The notes below the pieces were generated by a model. That model searched no databases and was not told where the DNA came from. It worked only from the letters and a program-made list of their open reading frames with translations. A stretch of DNA of 64,000 nt from Pilatotrama ljubarskyi (taxonomy: Eukaryota > Basidiomycota > Agaricomycetes > Polyporales > Polyporaceae): contig MU277674.1 in the NCBI GenBank assembly GCA_022385805.1, positions 435,251 to 499,250 on the forward strand. Reading direction: 5' to 3'. Made by a program: the position numbers and the translations under genes. Position 1 is the first letter of the stretch. Every line of letters begins with the position of its first letter. Below are positions 12,262-25,641 of this stretch, piece after piece.

Positions 12262-12628
12262 GCCGTTGGATATCGGAGGGTTGGACAGTCATTCGCATTT
12301 GTATTGGAAGGAGCAAACATTGTATCCCTGTACCATTAGGGCACCGAGTCATCAATCAAGCTATCACCCGCGTTCACACTGCAGTAAACCTTCTCATGAC
12401 CGCTCATGCATCGGCGCAGCACGGACGAAGCCTAGAGGACGGCATTCGAGGACAGAGCCGGTGCATACAGCTATTCCTGTACCTTCCCAGCGACTCAATA
12501 CTCGAAGATCGTCGTCGAGGACACGCGAATCTCGAAAGTCGCCGGCCGCCGGTTAACTCGCACCGACTGAATGCAGGATGCCTTCGGAAAGCCCGGCCAC
12601 GGGTTCCAGGTGCAGTACAACATCCATA
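12262..12628. other. Convergent 3' flanks, no gene
   Basis: Lies between the stop codons of formate dehydrogenase (plus) and the expansin-like gene (minus). It should hold both 3' UTRs. No other feature is seen. Confidence 0.5.
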
Positions 12629-13757
12629 CTAGTCCAACACAAAGCCCGAGAAAAGGAGGGACGATACAAGGAGCGAGTACAACAGCAGTAGCGCGTGACC
12701 TGCGCTGGGTATCGAGGAACCGTGCAGCAAGCCAGCCACTCCAGAAGCGCTTGCAGTGTCCGGCCTGACAATTCAGCCAAGGAGTCAGCCTGTGGCTGCG
12801 CGAATGTGATGTGGGAGCAGGACGGGACGTACGGAATGCCGTTGTCATCTGAGAAGGAGGGGCAGGTGTCGTTCGCGCTACCCTACAGGTCAAGATTAGT
12901 GGGTGAGAAGGTTATGAAGTACGAGGGGCGACAGAATAGCCTGGAACATACGGTGGGATTTGCGGGACAGCAGACGCTAGAGCCGTCGTCGACGCTGCCG
13001 AGCGCGGCAGGGCTCTTCGCACCAGCCCAGTTCTGGAGGCAGTCGACACTCTGGTAGCTGACGTTCCAGACGCCGAAGTCCTTGCGCATCATGAGCGTTG
13101 CGTTTGAGATGCCCAACGAAAGGCTGAACCTACAGTGAAACCTATGGTGCACAGTATGCTTAGACGGCGTGCTATGTCTGTAGAAACATTGCGGGCTCAC
13201 CATACAGAGGCGCATTCGACGGAAAGAAGTCGTCCGGTATAGAAGGCGATGGCCAAGCAAGGTCAAAATTGATATATTGACCTCCTCTACGTACAAACCA
13301 GCCCGGTTGAACCACGCTCTCGACGCAGTTCTCAAACGACGGGAGGGACGTACTGATTCGGCTTTCCAGGTTTGGCAGAGCACCACCCATTCCCTCCCGC
13401 CGGACACAAGTCCGTCACCTTCACGACCACGCTCTTCGTCACATTCGGAAAGAATGGCGGGTTCGGCAGATAGGTGTTGAGCAAGGTGATCTTGAAGCAC
13501 CGCCCGCACGAGGGCCCGTAAGCGGTGCTGCTCCCGAACGCGAACTGGCTCATCGCGGCGGTGGGGTATCGGGTGCTTGCGCCAGTGCAGCCGCAGGACG
13601 CAATGTAACCGTCCGGTAGGGTATAATGAGTGAGCGTTGCTGTGCCGTCTGCAGGGTATTGGATCCATTCCGTTGCGCGCGAGGTATGGGAGAAGAGACA
13701 GAGAACGACCAAGGGGAGCAGCATGCCAAGCCGCGAGTAGAGCAGAAGCGACAGCAT
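12629..13757 (-). CDS. Secreted expansin/barwin-like (RlpA-like double-psi beta-barrel) protein
   Basis: About 290 residues from five exons. Exon 1 starts at 13757 with a signal peptide (MLLPLVVLCLFSHTSRA is the hydrophobic part; a second ATG lies 11 codons in). The barrel domain follows, with family marks GYIASCGCTG, YGPSCGRCF, VVVKVTDLCP and NGWCS, then GQYINFDLAWPSP, DFGVWNVSY, NWAG and SSVCCPANPT. The exon 2-3 junction is the weakest part: a GTATGG donor gives the correct frame, but the usual LYG residues are lost, so check it. The last intron (GTACGT donor, 68 bp) gives GIPPDTASASG and then a strongly hydrophobic C-terminus (ALLLLYSLLVSSLLF) before the stop at 12631-12629. That tail looks like a GPI-anchor signal or a membrane anchor. 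Related fungal proteins are thought to loosen wall polysaccharides without hydrolysis. It is convergent with FDH1. Confidence 0.8.
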
Positions 13758-15237
13758 GTCGTACGTGGTACACTGGTATCACTCTGAGTTCCCTGATTCA
13801 GTTCTAGGATGTCGTCTCGCCGGCCATGGTCGAGGGGAGAAGCAAGGTTGCGCACACGCCTATCGAGTGCGACCGGGAGATTTCATCAAATTCGAGCGGT
13901 TGCATGCTTCGCACTAGTCGGCGCCAGATTCGAGACTTCCCAAAATACATACCGAGACCGCCAATGCAGGACGACTGGGGTTCATCGTTCAATTTTTCCT
14001 GAGGTCAGGGTGCCTCAACGAGAGAGGTATATATGAGGCACATCGAAGTGGTAGTGACGGAGAAAAGAGAGAAGGCCACGGTCACCCAAAGCTCGAGTGA
14101 GTGAAGAGTACTCCAGCGCTTCTACTTGAGCGCCCAGGACATGACCATGGTCCCAGTATCCTGAGCTGAGTCCTACCCAGCTTCATACAGGACTTCACAT
14201 ACTATTGCATTAACACGGTATGCAGCGTTCTGAACAGAGGAAAGCATATAATTGCGACGCGTAGATGCAAGTGGCATGTCAATAATGTCTGTCCGAAACG
14301 ACAGGTTGCTTCAACTGGGTGCCGCAACCATGATTCGAGCGACGTCGTTGAAGACGTTGGCGAACATGCTCGAGTACAGCTAAGAAGCGACGTGAGCACG
14401 AAAATGGTTTGAGAGGTACCAGCGTACGTACCACAGGATTAATCCATGCGACAGTGCTCATCCTGGCCGATATACTTGCATCGTTGACAGGCAGTGTCTT
14501 GCGCACGAAGTAGTTCCGGTCGTTGCGTAGCTTATATCATTGACCTTCCTTGGAGGACATATAGGCGTGACGTTGGCTCGGTGTGGAAACGCTGCGGTGG
14601 TAGCAGCAGGGATTTGAAGACTTCGGACAGCGTACGGCCCTGCGAACAGTACGTAGTACTACTGGGCGATGATGCTGATCATTGTTGAACCTACGCTGTA
14701 TGTCGGAGTCCCACTTCTCGTCTTGGCCTACTCGACCCAGGCCCGTAGGCTCAGTGTAGCTCCGAGCTGAGAAACAACCAGGGCCATGACCAGGGCCGAC
14801 TCGGATAGGCTTCGCGATGATTTCCAATGGATGTGATGAACGATGGACGACTGACCGTACGCTGCGGATTGCACTATGTACAGCACTGGCACAAGAACTG
14901 TCGTGGCACTAGTCGCCGTCCTCAGCAAGCCCGCAGAAGAGTTCAAAGCCAAAACTTCGTGGTAGGCGAGGCCTGCTGACTGGACAGGATGCCAGAGCGA
15001 GTGTGCAGGAGAGCTGTTATTACCCGGCGTCGACCGCTCCCGATCGAGGCCATCAACCCAGTCGTGGTGGCTGTGCCCTTGCACCTGCGAAGACGCCCGC
15101 CGCTAGCGGACCGGGGTCTAACCACTACGCAACTTGGCGAGAACGTCCATGCACTCCTCCTCGACCGTCGCTCGACCTTGCTCGACTTCGTAGTACAACG
15201 CTTGCCTTTTCTGCTGCCTTCTGAAGCCAGCTGAAAG
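13758..15237. other. Intergenic with scattered membrane-like open segments
   Basis: Contains the promoters of the expansin-like gene (minus) and GCN5 (plus). On the minus strand, segments around 14730-14960 read as hydrophobic helices (TVLVPVLYIVQSAAYG, LVMALVVSQLG), and a spliced tail lies at 14311-14520. They do not join into a convincing gene. Confidence 0.4.
14311..14520 (-). pseudogene. Possible remnant or 3' end of an unrecognised gene
   Basis: On the minus strand a frame reading NYFVRKTLPVNDASI and then STVAWINPV ends at a good donor (GTACGT). A 54-57 bp intron then leads to an exon reading LYSSMFANVFNDVARI and a stop at 14313-14311. The splice sites and codon use look real. However, upstream sequence offers only disconnected open pieces with frame breaks, so this may be the decayed tail of a multi-pass membrane protein gene. 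I do not recognise the family. Confidence 0.25.
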
Positions 15238-17664
15238 ATGAAGGTCCTATACCCCACCTCGCACGATATACCCAGTCTCCCAGACTCACACCTGTCACTC
15301 AAAATCGCTCGCCACTCTCGCTGCTCCGTATGCCGAAATTGCCCTGGCCTGCGCCCACCTCCTGGCTGGCGCGTCTTCTCGGATATTCCAGACGGGAACG
15401 ATTCAGACGATGACGACGAGCCACCCCCGACAAGATACCTTGATCGTTGCGAATGTGGTCACGGCGTTAGCGCGCATGGTGCGGATGTCTCGAGCATTGG
15501 CCATGATGAATTCGTCCGCAGGGGCCGAGTTGCCGTCCGGCTGGACGAACTGCTTGAGGTATGTGAATCATTAATCGTACTCGGAACTCCGTTTGATTGT
15601 TTCCATGCGTCTTTGTCGCGCCAAAGGTACGCCTTTCCAAACCATAATTGTACGGGCGCACTTCATATGACGCCTCTAGGACTCGGGGCGGCTCCTTGAC
15701 TTCGACTACTCAGACGAAGACATTGACTCCCTACGCAAGCAAATGGAGCTGCCCGAACCCCAATCACCCGCTAGTTCGCTCTCCGATGAGCTTGGCGCGT
15801 TGGGTGAGTGTTATCTCTGGGACTGTATACCATCGCGGCTCATGCTGCAACAGTCCCCTCATCGCCGGAGAAGCATCCACTGTCGCCGGCCTCCTCCTTC
15901 CTCAGCGACATAATTGAGCGTCCGACGAAGAAGCGGCGTATCTCGGTCGACTATTCCTCCCTAAGTGAGCAGGAGGAGGAGGAGGACGAAGAGGAGGATA
16001 GACCTCTCGCTGCAGGGGTCGCGAAGCCACCCGAGGATAAGGGCCGAGGAAAGGGAGGCCGTGCAGCGGGTGCAAGGAGTGGGAAGCAGATATCAAGTAT
16101 GAAGGCAAAGGCGCAAACTGCTCCTGCGAACATACCGCCTCCGACAGAGGAGGAACGTAACGATATGTCGAGACCAACGAATGGCGTCAAAGGTCGAGAC
16201 GCACTTGTCAAGGTCGAGGAAAAGATGGACGAAGGGCAGCTGTCTCGATTAGCAACAGGCGTTACAGTGGACGCTGCGGGCCCAGCATCAGCAGCTGTAG
16301 GTGGGAATTCTCTCTCCGTCGGGATGGTCGTCTCAATATGGTGCTGTAGCCAACCGGAAAGCCGGAGAAGGCCGCATACGTCGAGTTGAGGAAAGGCATC
16401 ATCCAAGTGGTAGCGGTGGAGAGCGACCGACAACCGCGTTCTTCGGTCATCCTCGCCGGGCTCAAGACCCTCTTCCAGAAGCAGCTGCCAAACATGCCGC
16501 GAGAGTATATCGCACGGCTAGTCTTCGACTCGAATTCAAAGTGTCTTGCGATCATCAAACGCGGCTACAAGGTCGTTGGAGGCATCTGCTACAGACCCTT
16601 TCCGCACCGCGGCTTTGCGGAGATCGTGTTCTTCGCGACAGCATCCATCGACCAAATCAAGGTGCGCCTTTAGCACCGAACTATATGACTAGGGGTCCGG
16701 CTTACGCTCTTGCAGGGATATGGAGGAATGCTCATGGACCACTTCAAGGCGCACATCCGCAAGACGTACCCGGATATGATGTACTTCCTCACGTATGCTG
16801 ATAACTACGCCGTCGGCTACTTCCGCAAGCAGGGCTTCTCGAAGGAGATCACGCTCCCGCGCTCGGTCTGGGCGGGCTACATCAAGGACTACGAGGGCGG
16901 CACGATCATGGAGTGCAAGCTCCTGAAGAAGGTCGACTACCTCCGATGGCGCGAGATAACGGCCCAGCAGCGAGAGGCGGTGCTTGACAAGATCAGGGAA
17001 AAGAGCAGGTCGCATATCGTATATCCCGGTCTGCCGCAGTTCCAGGACGGTATGGGAGAGGGCGTCACTGTTGACCCTCAGGACGTCCCCGGCCTGAGTA
17101 AGTTCATCGACACACGTGGCTGGCGTGAACAGCGCTGAGTATCGCTTGTAGGGGAGAGTGGGTGGACGCCAGACATGCAGACTATGTGCGCCACTACCTT
17201 CATGCAAATTTTTGAACAGTCAGCTGACGAATTCTTTCAGGCCGGTGCGTCCAACCGGGCGAAACGCAGAGCGCGCTGCCATGGAGAAGCTCCTAAGCGA
17301 CCTGCAAGCCCACTCAGCGGCCTGGCCTTTCCTCACACCTGTCAACGCCAAAGAAGTACCAGATTACTACGACGTCATCATGCATCCCATGGGTACGTCC
17401 CGCTCTTTTCCTCCGTGGATATCGCAAACCGACCGGCTCGTCAATGCAGACCTCAGCACGATGGAGCACAAGCTTGATACGAACCAGTATCCGGACGTGG
17501 ACGCCTTCATCGATGACGCGCAGCTCATCTTCGACAACTGCCGCTCGTACAACCCCGAGGACACGGTGTACCATCGGAGCGCGACGAAGCTGGAAAAGTA
17601 CTTCCGCGAGCGCATGAAGGAGTACGGGATCGAGCGTAGTTCGAAGATCAAGCGGGAAGACTAG
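15238..17664 (+). CDS. GCN5: Histone acetyltransferase GCN5 (SAGA catalytic subunit)
   Basis: Eight exons (15238-15558, 15680-15803, 15854-16296, 16350-16661, 16716-17097, 17152-17185, 17241-17392, 17450-17664) sum to 1983 nt, 660 residues. Residues about 25-150 form a Cys/His domain ([20 protein letters not shown], then [18 protein letters not shown]) resembling the PCAF-N domain of animal GCN5/PCAF. Next comes a charged, disordered linker with an acidic run and a basic KKRRIS patch. The GNAT domain is at about 310-470: the catalytic Glu lies in RGFAEIVFF and the acetyl-CoA loop is GYGGMLM. The bromodomain at about 550-650 has [15 protein letters not shown] and the acetyl-lysine-binding Asn in DNCRSYN. 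It acetylates histone H3 N-terminal lysines in the nucleus. It is convergent with the cyclophilin gene. Confidence 0.95.
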
Positions 17665-17957
17665 GTCTTCGCGGACATTCTCCTCGCGATTGTTGATGAT
17701 TCAGGACCTCTGGGCATTCGCCTCTATGCTGTATCCTTTGGACGCTGTTGTATCTTTATTGGTTTCATAATGCCTGATATTAGCTCACGCCGACCACTTT
17801 CTCTCCCTTGTCCTCATGAGATGACGAGGTGCCCGCACTGCTTCTGATGCATTCTCGTAAGGAATGATCTATGGAAAAGGAGCGACAAAGACAGTACAAA
17901 TAGTAGTTGACCCCAAAACCAGATCATACGATGGCGAAGTTCCTCGGTCGGAGCAGT

Positions 17958-19607
17958 CTACTTTTCCACGTCCGCGTCGACTTTATGGTAGTGAGCCCGC
18001 TCACGACCGCTGAACAAGAGCTTCGCAAACCGCAAGCCGCCGAGCCGCCAGAAGACGAATCCGCCTCCTACCAGGACGAGCAGGAAGAAGGCGTAGGAGA
18101 AGAGACTCCTACTCTCCTCTTCCTCCACAAGCCCCTCCGTGGAAGCGGGGGAGCCTGTGGGCTCAGACAGGTCCCCGGCAGGCTTGACAGTCGTGGCAGC
18201 CGCCTCCTTGGTCTCAGACTCGGTGAGCTCAGCGACTGGCGCGTCGGTCGTCTCGGGTTCGGAGGCTGCAGCTCCAGTAGTGGGTTCGTCGTTCGCAGCG
18301 ACAGTCTCGATGAGCACGTCACCCTGTAAACAACCAAGCGAATTTTCATTGGTATACTGCCTAATTCCAATAGAGAACGAGCATTAGAGCTCGCCATGAG
18401 CAGGCACCTCTGTCTCGGCGGCAGGCGTAGCAGACTCGACGGGGAGCTGGAGAGGCATGTACAACATTAGTGACCGGCGGAGCAACAGGATCAGCCTGAA
18501 CACTCACCTCGCCGCAGTCGACGATGATGACGTCCTCGACGGGACGGTCATTCCGGCCCTTAGGAACGTCCTCTGAAGGATATATGTTCAATGACAATCG
18601 CACATACGCTTTCCCTATGGTACGTACCGATAGCGTTGACGATATCCATGCCCTCAAGCACCTCGCCGAACACGACCTACGCAGCGTGAGACCACGTTCA
18701 GAAGCGGTATTGGGAGTACCTACGTGCTTGCCATCTAGCCAGCTCGTGACGACCGTGGTGATAAACTGCAGGAAGGTAGAGTAAGAGGAGCGCTGTAGGC
18801 CGACCGAAGAAGCCACTCACGAATTGGGAGCCTATGTCACGTCAAGGTCAGCAAGAGAAACATCAATCACGAGCAGTACACGCCATACCGTTGGTGTCCT
18901 TGCCCGCGTTCGCCATAGAGAGAAGACCAGGCTTGGTGTGGCGGAGCTTGCTGTAGACTGGCGTAAGCCAGGGCTGCATCGGCCCGACGTGCCCAACTTA
19001 CAAGTTCTCATCCGCGAACCGGTCGCCGTAAATGGACTGCACCATAGCGTTCAACGATGGTTCACGGGGAGGCTCATAAGAGAACACACCTTTCCACCAG
19101 TACCGTCACCACGGGCTAACAGGTACAACCTCAGCTTCACTGTATGGATTGGCCGCTGCCACAAACTCACTGAAGTCACCACCCTGGATCATGAAGTTCT
19201 TGATGACACGGTGGAACTTGGAGCCCTTGTAGCCGAAGCCCTCAGGGAGCTTCGTACCATCCTTCTTCACGCCGGTGGAAAGAGCGCGGAAGTTCTCCAC
19301 GGTCTTAGGGACGGTCTGTGCAAGCAATCAACGTCAACCTCTGCTCCCCGGAGTGGAAGTGAGGCTTCACGTACGCCACCGTACAGGCCAAGCACGACTA
19401 TATAGAAGGCACGTCAGCGATACAGCTCCTATAGAGATACTTCATGTAAGCCTACGTACTTCGGCCCAAATCCTTGTCGCCATGCTTGATGTCGAAGTAG
19501 ACCTTGTTGGTGATCCTGGGGCCCTTGGCCGCTTCGACCGACTGCGCGCAGAAGAAAGCGGCGATGGTGACGAGGAGGAATCCGAGCGTGAGCCTGCTGA
19601 AGATCAT
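17958..19607 (-). CDS. ER cyclophilin with C-terminal membrane anchor
   Basis: Peptidyl-prolyl cis-trans isomerase of the cyclophilin B type, about 337 residues from twelve exons. Exon 1 (from 19607) carries a signal peptide ([19 protein letters not shown]). The cyclophilin fold follows: [29 protein letters not shown] (catalytic Arg, Phe and Gln), [17 protein letters not shown], the Trp of SWLDGKH, and VVFGEV. Family-type cyclophilin B ends soon after. Here about 120 residues are added: a Thr/Glu/Ala-rich acidic linker, one transmembrane helix ([14 protein letters not shown]), then a short basic tail. The isomerase would face the ER lumen, tethered to the membrane. Exon 7 is only 11 nt (SQF) and exon 2 about 23 nt. 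The intron before the last exon fits best with a GTGCCT donor. It is tandem to DBP7 and 230 bp downstream of it. Confidence 0.88.
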
Positions 19608-19837
19608 GGTGGTGGTAGAGAGAAAAGAAAGAGAATGGGTCTGTCCTGCGACTTCGCTTCGCGTCTCTTGCCACCAGCAGACGTGGCGACTCGATCACGG
19701 TCGGCACAGGACCCTGGTCACCCCTGGCTGCTACTCGAGCCGCATTTGATGGCACACTGATCATATTCGCAACAATACCCGACATGCGTACTAGAGAACG
19801 CATAGCGGACACAAGAAGGGGAAGATACATGCAGGCG

Positions 19838-22435
19838 TTACTCTGTCCGATTGACCAACTTCTCCAAGTCGTACCCTCCGGCGATCTGGAATTCGGACGT
19901 GCCAGAGCTGACCATCTTGCCCCCCTTCTTCGTCAACCGACCCTGCGCCCGCACCACCTTCTCCATACGTTTCTCCGCCTCTGCAACGCCCTGCTCGTCG
20001 TCGCTGGCATCCGCGCCCCGCGGGCGCTTCCGTTTCGTTTTTGCACCATGGGCATGTGTATGGGCAGCGCCACCCTTTTGCTTCGTCTTGCCCTTGGAGG
20101 ACTTGGCGTTCTTGGAAGTGACCGCGGTGGGTGCCTCGCGCAATGCGAACGCCTTCGCCAAGTGACCGAGGTGCAGATGGCGGATGTGGAAGATGTGCTT
20201 CTCGTCCGATGGATGCGTCGCGTATGCGCGAATGTGCGAGAGGAAAGCTTTCCTCGCGATGTCGGCATTCTAGGGGCCGTTCCGTCAGCCAAGGGCGTAG
20301 GCATGGCACAGAGGGAAACTGACCTGCTTATTCCGCAAAACCCACCGCTCGAACGAGAGCTGCACCTGTGTAGCACGGTCTTCGTACTCACTGCCTTTTC
20401 CACCGAACCCCTTACGTAGAACGGTCTCCATCGAGACGCCCTCAAGGGATACGCCCCCATCTCCGTCCTTCACATCGCCCTGCATCTTCTCCTGCACCCA
20501 CTTCACCCAGTCCGTCTCGCTCGGGGCAACAAAGCTCCATGCCTCACCTCCCTTACCAGCACGTGCCGTACGTCCTACCCGATGGACATACTCCGTCGCA
20601 CCGGCTTCCGTAGGGAGGTCGTACTGGATGACCGCGCGGACTAGAGGAAGGTCGAGACCACGCGAGGCGACGGATGTACAAAGGAGGATGGCGTTCGGCG
20701 GAATTGGCGTCTTCGACTGTAAAGGATTCGCGGAGAAGCCTTTCAAGGAGGCTAGACGAGTTTGAAGAGGCAGCGACCCGTGCAGGCGATAGATGGAGGT
20801 GTCAGGAAGGAGTTCGGACTTGACCTCGACTTTCTCCTTCTTAGGCTTCTTCTTCGCCGGCTGTTTGGGAGACTGGGACTGAGATTGCTCAGCGTCCGTA
20901 TCGGCCTCGTCTTCTGAACCCTTCGCTTCGGCTTCTTCTTCCTCTGCTTCTGACGAGGACTCGTCCTTGTCCTCGTCACCCATGGAAGTCCCACCGAGCA
21001 GGTTCCAGTGGAAGTCGACCGAGTCCGTGCAGCTCAAGAAGACAATGATCTTCGTGCCTTTTCTGGCCTGCGACTGGGCCAGCAGGGAACGCAGCAACGC
21101 GATCAGGGTTACAAGGCGGAGCTTGAGCGGCACCACCACGTATTTCTGCGAGAGCTGTGAGGGCGGCGTGAACTTCTGGCTGCCAGGCACCACAGCCTGT
21201 GCATCTGCCTCGGACGCGTCGGCTAGGGCCTTGATGACGATGGGGTTGGTGAGCGTCGTCCCGGCAAGCTTCTGGACATCCTCTCGAATGGTTGCCGAAC
21301 AAAGAATCGTCCGTCTCCTCCGACTCCAATCCCACCCACCCGCCTCCATACTCTTCCCCTCCTCTACAGCCTGGATGGCTAGCTTCCGCCGTCCGTCAAG
21401 CCCTCTGAGGATGCCCTGAATTGTCTCCTCAAACCCGAGCTCCATGAGTCGATCTGCCTCGTCGAGGACCAGCCACCGGCACTTCCCCACGTTGAACGAA
21501 GAGGTATTCTGCAGATGATCCAGCAGCCGACCGGGGGTTGAGACGAGGATGGGCACGCCCTTCCGTAGACGTGCTTTCTCGTGCGTCCGGTTTTCTCCAC
21601 CCGTGAGCAATCCTGAAACAAGCCATCGTGTTAGGCGGGGTGCACCGTCCTCTGCGGACTCTTCTTGGGCGCGGAGACGGAGCTTGAGCAGGGCCTCTAA
21701 CACATCAGAAATCTGTTTGGCCAATTCTCGGGTGGGTGCAATGATGATAGCAAGAGTACCTATAGAGCGGTCGATGTAGGAGAGCGAACTGAGGGGCAGG
21801 AGATCCTGGAGGATAGGTAGCAAGAAAGAGAGCGTCTTTCCGGACCCGGTCTGCGACTGGATGAAGACGTCCCGAGCTTCTGGGTCTTCCAGCGTAGGCA
21901 AGAGCGCAGGAAGCACAGCTCTCTGGATAGACGTTGGCTTCTCAATATTCATTTTGCCGGCCAGATGAGCAACTATGAGGGGATCAAGGCCGAGTCCAGA
22001 GAAAGTCGACGAGTCGAGAGGTGCATTGCTCGGCTTCGCTCGCGTAGCAGGGGCCAAACGAGGAAGCGGCTGCTCAATCTTCGGGTTCGAGGAGAACAGA
22101 GAGGAGATGATCTGGGTCGGACGGGCAGCAGGGGCAGCGGCGCGCTCCTGGTCGTGCCCTTCTGGCGCAGCATGAGGCTCCTTCCGAGGTCGCTTCATCG
22201 GTCTCGTGTCAGCAGCATGCGCGTGATGGCCATTCGAGCCAGTCTGAGCGGGTTCAGGACGTGCTTTCCGTTTCTCTACTCGTTTAGCTTTCAGCCTACG
22301 GGCTATGAGGACACTACTAAGAATGTATGTGCGAGCAACTCACCTGTCCGTCCACCGCCCGCCCTTTTTCCCCTGGCCTATTTTTCGCTGCGCAACATCT
22401 TCGGTGGCAAGGTTGAGAACAAGACCGTCATCCAT
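19838..22435 (-). CDS. DBP7: DEAD-box RNA helicase DBP7 (60S ribosome biogenesis)
   Basis: Three exons (22435-22344, 22295-20324, 20269-19838) sum to 2496 nt, 831 residues. The family start ([13 protein letters not shown], then GGRWTDRLKAKR) is recovered only with the 92-nt first exon and a 48-bp intron. Helicase motifs in order: [12 protein letters not shown] with TSIQ (Q motif), SQTGSGKT (Walker A), [27 protein letters not shown] (DEAD), CSAT, and [10 protein letters not shown] (motif VI). An acidic then Lys-rich insert of about 65 residues interrupts the second RecA domain, and the C-terminal exon is Lys-rich. Dbp7 (human DDX31) acts in the nucleolus on early pre-60S particles. The gene shares a 205-bp divergent promoter with ESA1. 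Confidence 0.95.
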
Positions 22436-22640
22436 GGGTATCCAAAGAGCGCGAGGTAAAGGCTAAGATGAGGATGTGCAGAGAGTTCAAGAGATCTCTG
22501 CCTCCCGAAAAGTAAATCTTCGGCGCTTGCTGCCGAGTCTCTTTGACCGAACGCCCCGCTTACATAATATGTCGAGAAAGCGCAACATACAGTAAGCTCG
22601 CCGCCCTCCCCAGCGAACTCCTGCACATCCAAGCACATCC
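22436..22640. promoter_or_regulatory. Shared divergent promoter, DBP7 / ESA1
   Basis: Only 205 bp separate the two start codons, so transcription of the helicase (minus) and the acetyltransferase (plus) must begin from this interval. No clear TATA box is seen. Confidence 0.6.
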
Positions 22641-24534
<1,894 letters not shown>

Positions 24535-24836
24535 CGGGGTGCAGAGGTGCAGATCCCGCGCGGGGAGGTGTCGACGGAGGGAGCCAGTGCGTGCTTAGAG
24601 GGCCGCGAGGGGCGTCACTGGACAGACGGACGTTGTGTGTGTAGCATGTATTTTGCGTACCGTGTACGAATACGAGCCCTAGCGATAAAAATACAGCGTC
24701 ATAATCGCACCGCGCCAGAAAACGCTGCCGCAACGAGCAATCGGGCCTGTCTCCTGACCGGCTAGGACCACCCCCTACGCAGAGTGCATGGATACTCGAC
24801 GTGCGCGAGTGCCCACCGAACGGCGGCCCCTCCACG

Positions 24837-25641
24837 CTACGCCGCGCCGTTCTCCTCCCCCTCGGCCCCTGTTCCTGGTCGCCGCGTTCGCCTGCGCAGC
24901 AGCACGCCCGCGTCCTCCGACCCAGAGTCCCGGTCCAGCATCGCGAAGGACGAGTCCCCGCTGCTCGAGCCCGCCGAACCGTGTCCGGACGCGTCCCTTG
25001 GCGTGGCCGCTCCGCTTCCTCCCCCCTCGCGCTCCTCCCCCGAGTCCGCCGTGTCCAGAAGGCCGGGATCCAAGCCGTAGTGCGCGTGCTGTATGAACTC
25101 GCGCCGCTGGAGCGTGGGGGAGCCGGGCTGGGAGGGCGCGGGCGAGAAGGTGCCGACGCCGGAGAGCTGGAGGTTGCCCTCATCTTCGGTGGGGTTGCGG
25201 AAGTATGACGACGGGGGCGTGGTGTGCGGGAGCTGCGAATCCGCTCCTTCTTCTGCGGAGGGCGGCGAGGGGCTGCTGCTGCTCTCGTCTTGGATGGTGA
25301 TGGAGGGCTGGTTGGCGTGCAGGTGTTCGGCCGTCTCGAGCTCCCCGCTCGTGGACGCTTTCGTCTCGTCGATGACCCCGAGGGTACGCGCAATGACGTA
25401 CGATGCGACGTCCTGACAAGTCCGCGAACAAAGGCCCCCGGGGTCAGCGTCGGACGAACTCGAGGTGGCGGTAGCATATACGCACAAGGAGCGTCAGGAG
25501 GATGAACGGCAAGATGGTCATGAACGCGAGCACTCTGCACGTCGACGCCGCACTGTCCACCCATGATCCCGGTTTGTAGTAGACGAGGTTGTCGAGGTAT
25601 AGGTGCCAGAGAGTCTGCGGTATTGAAGTGATGCCCGACAT
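24837..25641 (-). CDS. Uncharacterised single-pass membrane protein
   Basis: Two exons (25641-25456, 25412-24837) give 762 nt, 253 residues. The 43-bp intron uses an unusual GTCCGA donor but keeps phase and has a CTGAC branch point. Residues 1-37 are polar (WHLYLDNLVYYKPGSW). A transmembrane helix follows at about 39-60 (VLAFMTILPFILLTLLV), with basic residues after it. The remaining 190 residues open with a helical stretch (DVASYVIARTLGVIDE) and become Ser/Gly/Glu-rich with RRRTRRPG near the end. No signal peptide or known domain is seen. An in-frame GTG lies upstream, but the ATG at 25641 is preferred. I do not recognise the family. It is convergent with ESA1. Confidence 0.65.
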
